This document shows, piece by piece, positions 60,904 to 64,000 of a DNA stretch of 64,000 nt; position 1 is the stretch's first letter, and each line of letters starts with the position of its first letter. The notes under the pieces are model-generated. The model was not told the origin of the DNA. It searched no databases and saw nothing but the letters and a program-made list of their open reading frames with translations. The position numbers were made by a program, and so were the translations under genes. Source of the DNA: Burkholderiales bacterium PBB3 (GTDB lineage Bacteria; Pseudomonadota; Gammaproteobacteria; Burkholderiales; Burkholderiaceae_C); contig NKIK01000019.1 of the NCBI GenBank assembly GCA_002256115.1, positions 17,742 through 81,741 of the forward strand, read 5' to 3'.

Positions 60904-62370
60904 ATGTCTAAGCGCAGCCGCATCTTCTTTGGCCTGCTGCTCATTTTTGCACTGGGCATGGCCTTCGTGGTGTACCGCGTGGTGTCCGATATTGACCCGC
61001 GCTACCGCGAATCCGCTGAGGAATCTTTGGTGGAAGCCTCACACATTCTGGCCACGCTGGTAGAGCAAGACATACGCGATGGCGTGCTGGACACAGGCCG
61101 CCTGGACGCCCTATTCAAAGCCACTTACGCGCGCAAGTTTGATTCGCAAATCTTCAGTGTCACCAAAACGCATGTAGAGCTGCGTGCCTACGTGACCGAC
61201 CGCAACGCGCGCGTCGTGTTCGACTCGACCGGCCAGGGCACAGGACAAGATTTTTCTGAATGGCGCGACGTGGTGCTGGCACTCAAAGGCGAATACGGCG
61301 CGCGCACATCGCTGGACATTCCGGGCCAAGCCAGCTCTGCCGTGATGTATGTGTCGGCCCCGGTGCGCTGGATGGCAAACCCCAACGGCCCCGGCAGTGG
61401 CGAGATCATTGGCGCGATCACTGTGGGAAAGCCGGTGCAGAGCTTTGGACAATTTGTGGTGGCTGCGCGCAGTCGCACGCTCTATGCAGGCATGCTGTCG
61501 GTATTGGCCGTGGTGGTACTGGCCGTGTTGGTATCGGTGTGGCTGGTGCGCCCCTTTGGCCTCATCAACGACTACGCCAAATTCATCCAAGCACAGAAGG
61601 GCTTTCATCCCGGCAAACTGCTGCGCCGGGGCTGGGATTTGCTGCGCGCCGCCTACGACGAAATGCGCGACGCGCTGGCCGGGCGCAACTACGTCGCCGA
61701 CTATGTGCAGACCCTCACGCATGAAGTCAAAAGCCCGCTGTCCGCCATCCGCGGCGCGGCCGAGCTGCTGCAGGAGCCGATGGAAGAGGCGCAGCGCCAG
61801 CGCTTTCTGGCGAACATCCAGCGTGAGACTCTGCGCATACAAGAGATGGTGGACCGCATGATGGAGCTGACCGCGCTGGAAACGCGGCGCGTGCTGGACA
61901 ATGTGCAGCCTGTGGCGCTACTGCCGCTACTAGACGAACTAGCACACACATTCCACGGGCTCGCAGCCCAGCGGCACATCCGCATCACCGTGCAAGCCCA
62001 CGCCGATTGCACGGTGGATGCAGACCCCTTTTTGCTACGCCGCGCAGTCAGCAACCTGCTGGACAACGCGCTGGACTTTTCCCCACAAGGCGGACACATC
62101 GAACTTAGCCTGCAGGTGCAAACCAAGTGGGTGTGTATTACCGTGACCGACCAAGGCCCCGGTATCCCTGTCTATGCGCGGGACAAGGTTTTTGAGAAGT
62201 TCTATTCCCTGGCCCGCCCGCATTCCAAAAAGAAAAGCACGGGGCTGGGCTTGAGCTTTGTGAAAGAGATTGCTTCGCTGCACCAGGGCAGGGTCGAGCT
62301 GGGGAACCGGCCTGAGGCAGAGGGAGCGGGAGCGAACGCAGCGCTATGGCTACCACGCAGACCCGCCTGA
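60904..62370 (+). CDS. creC: Sensor histidine kinase CreC
   Basis: The 488-residue kinase has an N-terminal membrane helix (IFFGLLLIFALGMAFVVYRVV), a periplasmic part of about 165 residues, a second helix near residue 205, HAMP, the DHp His273 in THEVKSPLSAIRGA, and HATPase motifs (NLLDNALDFSP, DQGPGIP, STGLGLSFVKE). It matches CreC in order and length. No creD gene follows. Confidence 0.88.
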   Translation: MSKRSRIFFGLLLIFALGMAFVVYRVVSDIDPRYRESAEESLVEASHILATLVEQDIRDGVLDTGRLDALFKATYARKFDSQIFSVTKTHVELRAYVTDRNARVVFDSTGQGTGQDFSEWRDVVLALKGEYGARTSLDIPGQASSAVMYVSAPVRWMANPNGPGSGEIIGAITVGKPVQSFGQFVVAARSRTLYAGMLSVLAVVVLAVLVSVWLVRPFGLINDYAKFIQAQKGFHPGKLLRRGWDLLRAAYDEMRDALAGRNYVADYVQTLTHEVKSPLSAIRGAAELLQEPMEEAQRQRFLANIQRETLRIQEMVDRMMELTALETRRVLDNVQPVALLPLLDELAHTFHGLAAQRHIRITVQAHADCTVDADPFLLRRAVSNLLDNALDFSPQGGHIELSLQVQTKWVCITVTDQGPGIPVYARDKVFEKFYSLARPHSKKKSTGLGLSFVKEIASLHQGRVELGNRPEAEGAGANAALWLPRRPA

Positions 62371-62834
62371 GCGACGTAACTACTAAGGGCAAATGCACTG
62401 GCACTCACCAGAAACTCGAAGGAAACCATCATCCAACGGGCGCAGGCCGACGAGGGATTTGTAGCGGCGCACCCGCGGAGCTTAGGTTGTCAAAAAGCAC
62501 GGTTTAGCGCCGGAAAGAAAATCCGCGAAATCTTCGATCACCGCGCTCTTACTGCCAACGTGATTGAGCGCATTTTGTCTATCAATTTGCTACACAATTA
62601 GGAGCTGCTCCCGCTCTATCCACGGCCCGAAAGGCCAATTTGATGAGTCAGCAACTGCAGGATTTGTATGACTGCAACGCGGGCGAAACTGGGTATTGGC
62701 GACGACAGGTTGCAGGTAGTCCAATGTATTTTCGGTCGGGAGTCGTTCTCATATATCGTGATATGTCTAAGGGAGTTGACTGTCATAAGTGACCGGTTCC
62801 GGGCGGCAGTTCAACTGGCTTAACATGTCCCGCT
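62371..62834. other. 464-bp intergenic region
   Basis: It holds one repeat copy and a small inverted repeat ATATC-GT-GATAT (62753-62764) ahead of the McrB-like gene. I see no gene, but the first 200 bp may be a decayed coding sequence. Confidence 0.5.
62589..62644 (+). repeat. Dispersed two-hairpin repeat, copy 13
   Basis: GCTACACAATTAGGAGCTGC, CCCGCTCTATCCACGG, GGCC-CGAAA-GGCC and AATTTGATG. Confidence 0.9.
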
Positions 62835-64000
62835 ATGACGCTGGACTTTCTTCCCATTCCCACAAAGCTTCCCCCACACCCTGACGGTGTCGAGGCGATG
62901 CCTGGTGCACAGCCGCCCGAATCGGGTGATGTAGGTCCGGAGCTTGGAAATCTCACCAATCAGCGTTTAGGCGTTCGAATGTTCGGAAGGCCTGACGGCG
63001 CAACATTGACAGAACTTTGGCAGGCGTGCCGCGCGCTTGCCGGGCGCGAAATGGGTTCAACCACCGCGAATCAAACCAAAGACAAGCTCAAAAACCACTG
63101 GCGATGGATTGACGATGTAACGCATTCCTTTCGGGCTGAAAGAACTGGAGATGAACGAGGCGGTGAACCAGTTTACAAACTAAACCGAATCGCTGCCGGT
63201 TCAATGAACAAGCAACCTGACACGATTGACGACGCAAGCACGGCGGAAATCAATTTAGACGCTCCCAATATGCAACCTACAAACACGATTCTCTATGGTC
63301 CCCCGGGAACGGGGAAGACGTTCACGACCATTGATGAAGCTATCAAGATTTTGGACCCCGAGTTCTACGCCAAGAACGAGAGCGAGCGCGAGTCCCTCAA
63401 AGAGCGATTTGATGATCTGGTTGCCAACAATCGCATCAGGTTCGTGACGTTTCACCAGAGCTTTAGCTACGAGGACTTTGTTGAAGGCTTGCGGGCAGAG
63501 GCTGATGAAGCTGAGGGCGGGCAAATTCAGTATGTGATTGAAAAGGGGGTGTTCCAAGCGATCTGTGAAGACGCGAGCAAACCCATTCAGAGTGCGACTG
63601 CAAAGTTGGGTGTTAGTGACAGCCCCCGCATTTGGAAAATTTCCATTGATGGAACTGGTGATAGCGCAACCCGTCAGTATTGTTTGGAGCATGGCGAAGC
63701 CCGAATTGGCTGGGGCAACGTCGGCAACCTTAAGACGGCGCAATTGAATGACCCTTCGTTCACATTGGGATCAAACGACAGAAGCACTCTCGAACTCTTT
63801 GGCAATGAGATTGCCGTTGGAGACGTCCTGCTCTGTATCGGAAGCAACACAGAGGTGGCGGCGATTGGCATCGTCAGTGGCAACTACCGCTATGAGGCAA
63901 CGCCGCCTAGCAGTGTTCGGGCAGATTACAAAAACGTTCTGCCCGTGAATTGGATAGTCACCGATTGCAACTTTTCGATACTGAACCTCAACAGTCAAAA
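62835..64000 (+). CDS. McrB-like AAA+ GTPase/ATPase with inserted EVE-like domain, 3' end missing
   Basis: The frame is open from the ATG at 62835 to the window edge (388 complete codons). Residues about 45-120 look like a winged helix; Walker A is YGPPGTGKT at about 154-162; FVTFHQSFSYEDFVEGLR follows as in McrB proteins. From about residue 264, RIWKISIDGTGDS, ARIGWGNVG and VAAIGIVSGNYRYE form an EVE/PUA-type module placed before the expected Walker B. McrB-type proteins restrict modified DNA together with an McrC nuclease. No clear ribosome site precedes the start. The rest of the gene and any McrC are outside the window. Confidence 0.8.
   Translation, partial: MTLDFLPIPTKLPPHPDGVEAMPGAQPPESGDVGPELGNLTNQRLGVRMFGRPDGATLTELWQACRALAGREMGSTTANQTKDKLKNHWRWIDDVTHSFRAERTGDERGGEPVYKLNRIAAGSMNKQPDTIDDASTAEINLDAPNMQPTNTILYGPPGTGKTFTTIDEAIKILDPEFYAKNESERESLKERFDDLVANNRIRFVTFHQSFSYEDFVEGLRAEADEAEGGQIQYVIEKGVFQAICEDASKPIQSATAKLGVSDSPRIWKISIDGTGDSATRQYCLEHGEARIGWGNVGNLKTAQLNDPSFTLGSNDRSTLELFGNEIAVGDVLLCIGSNTEVAAIGIVSGNYRYEATPPSSVRADYKNVLPVNWIVTDCNFSILNLNSQ

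Noticed and set aside
6149..62644. The CTATCCAC part of the dispersed repeat as DnaA boxes
   Set aside because: It shares TATCCAC with the TTATCCACA box but has consistent mismatches at both ends, and the copies are scattered, not clustered.
1..64000. tRNA, rRNA genes, CRISPR arrays and insertion-sequence transposases
   Set aside because: None could be recognised by conserved sequence, spacing or encoded motifs anywhere in the window.

Overview
This 64 kb window is a high-GC bacterial chromosome segment. Protein content (mnmG-rsmG-lysE-parA-hydrolase-parB order, CueR/CopZ/CopA, DUF4124 proteins, AHSA1-type SRPBCC proteins) and two dispersed intergenic repeat families suggest a betaproteobacterium of the order Burkholderiales, probably a Comamonadaceae (Rhodoferax-like) species. 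This is inferred from gene content, not from a search. The partition genes and four parS sites mean the replication origin is probably not far away, although no dnaA, oriC, rRNA or tRNA gene was recognised here.

Layout. 1-2.5 kb: the end of an MscS channel and two uncharacterised envelope proteins. 2.6-6.1 kb: a di-haem peroxidase lipoprotein followed by its likely operon partners, a sensor kinase and response regulator. 6.3-9.9 kb: an accessory stretch of mostly small, uncharacterised genes and a trypsin-like protease. 9.9-15 kb: gamma-glutamyltransferase, an AlkD-like repair protein and two back-to-back ArsR-SRPBCC modules, each with a textbook promoter and palindromic operator. 15-25.8 kb: secreted alpha-amylase, hydrolases, a patatin, an AAA/DUF4143 protein, a degenerate HD-GYP protein and a methyltransferase. 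25.9-29.6 kb: a possible flavinylation operon (TlpA thioredoxin, DUF4266 lipoprotein, DUF3570 protein carrying an FMN-acceptor-like motif, ApbE). 29.5-37.3 kb: the chromosome-partition and tRNA/rRNA modification block with four parS sites, three of them overlapping or inside reading frames. 37.7-47 kb: FMN reductase, a 2OG oxygenase, BrnTA, an aldehyde/alcohol oxidation cluster with a glutathione transferase, an MFS carrier and a solute-binding protein. 47.3-53 kb: a secreted SGNH-like hydrolase, a small anchored protein and an unusual Lnt-like fusion, then DUF4124 and an amino-acid-type binding protein. 53-60 kb: copper export (copA, copZ, cueR), a RelE/XRE toxin-antitoxin pair, a Na+/H+ antiporter and a Fic-like protein. 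60.1-62.4 kb: CreBC two-component system. 62.8 kb to the end: the start of an McrB-like restriction ATPase with an inserted EVE-like domain, cut by the window edge.

The most unusual content is non-coding. Four large hairpin elements (32.8, 33.0, 37.4 and 37.6 kb) share a conserved core but have unrelated, self-complementary outer arms whose imperfect pairs are all G-U in one consistent reading strand; this looks like a structured RNA family. A separate ~60-65 nt two-hairpin repeat occurs 13 times, always on the + strand whatever the direction of the neighbouring genes. A third palindromic repeat has inserted in frame into copA twice.
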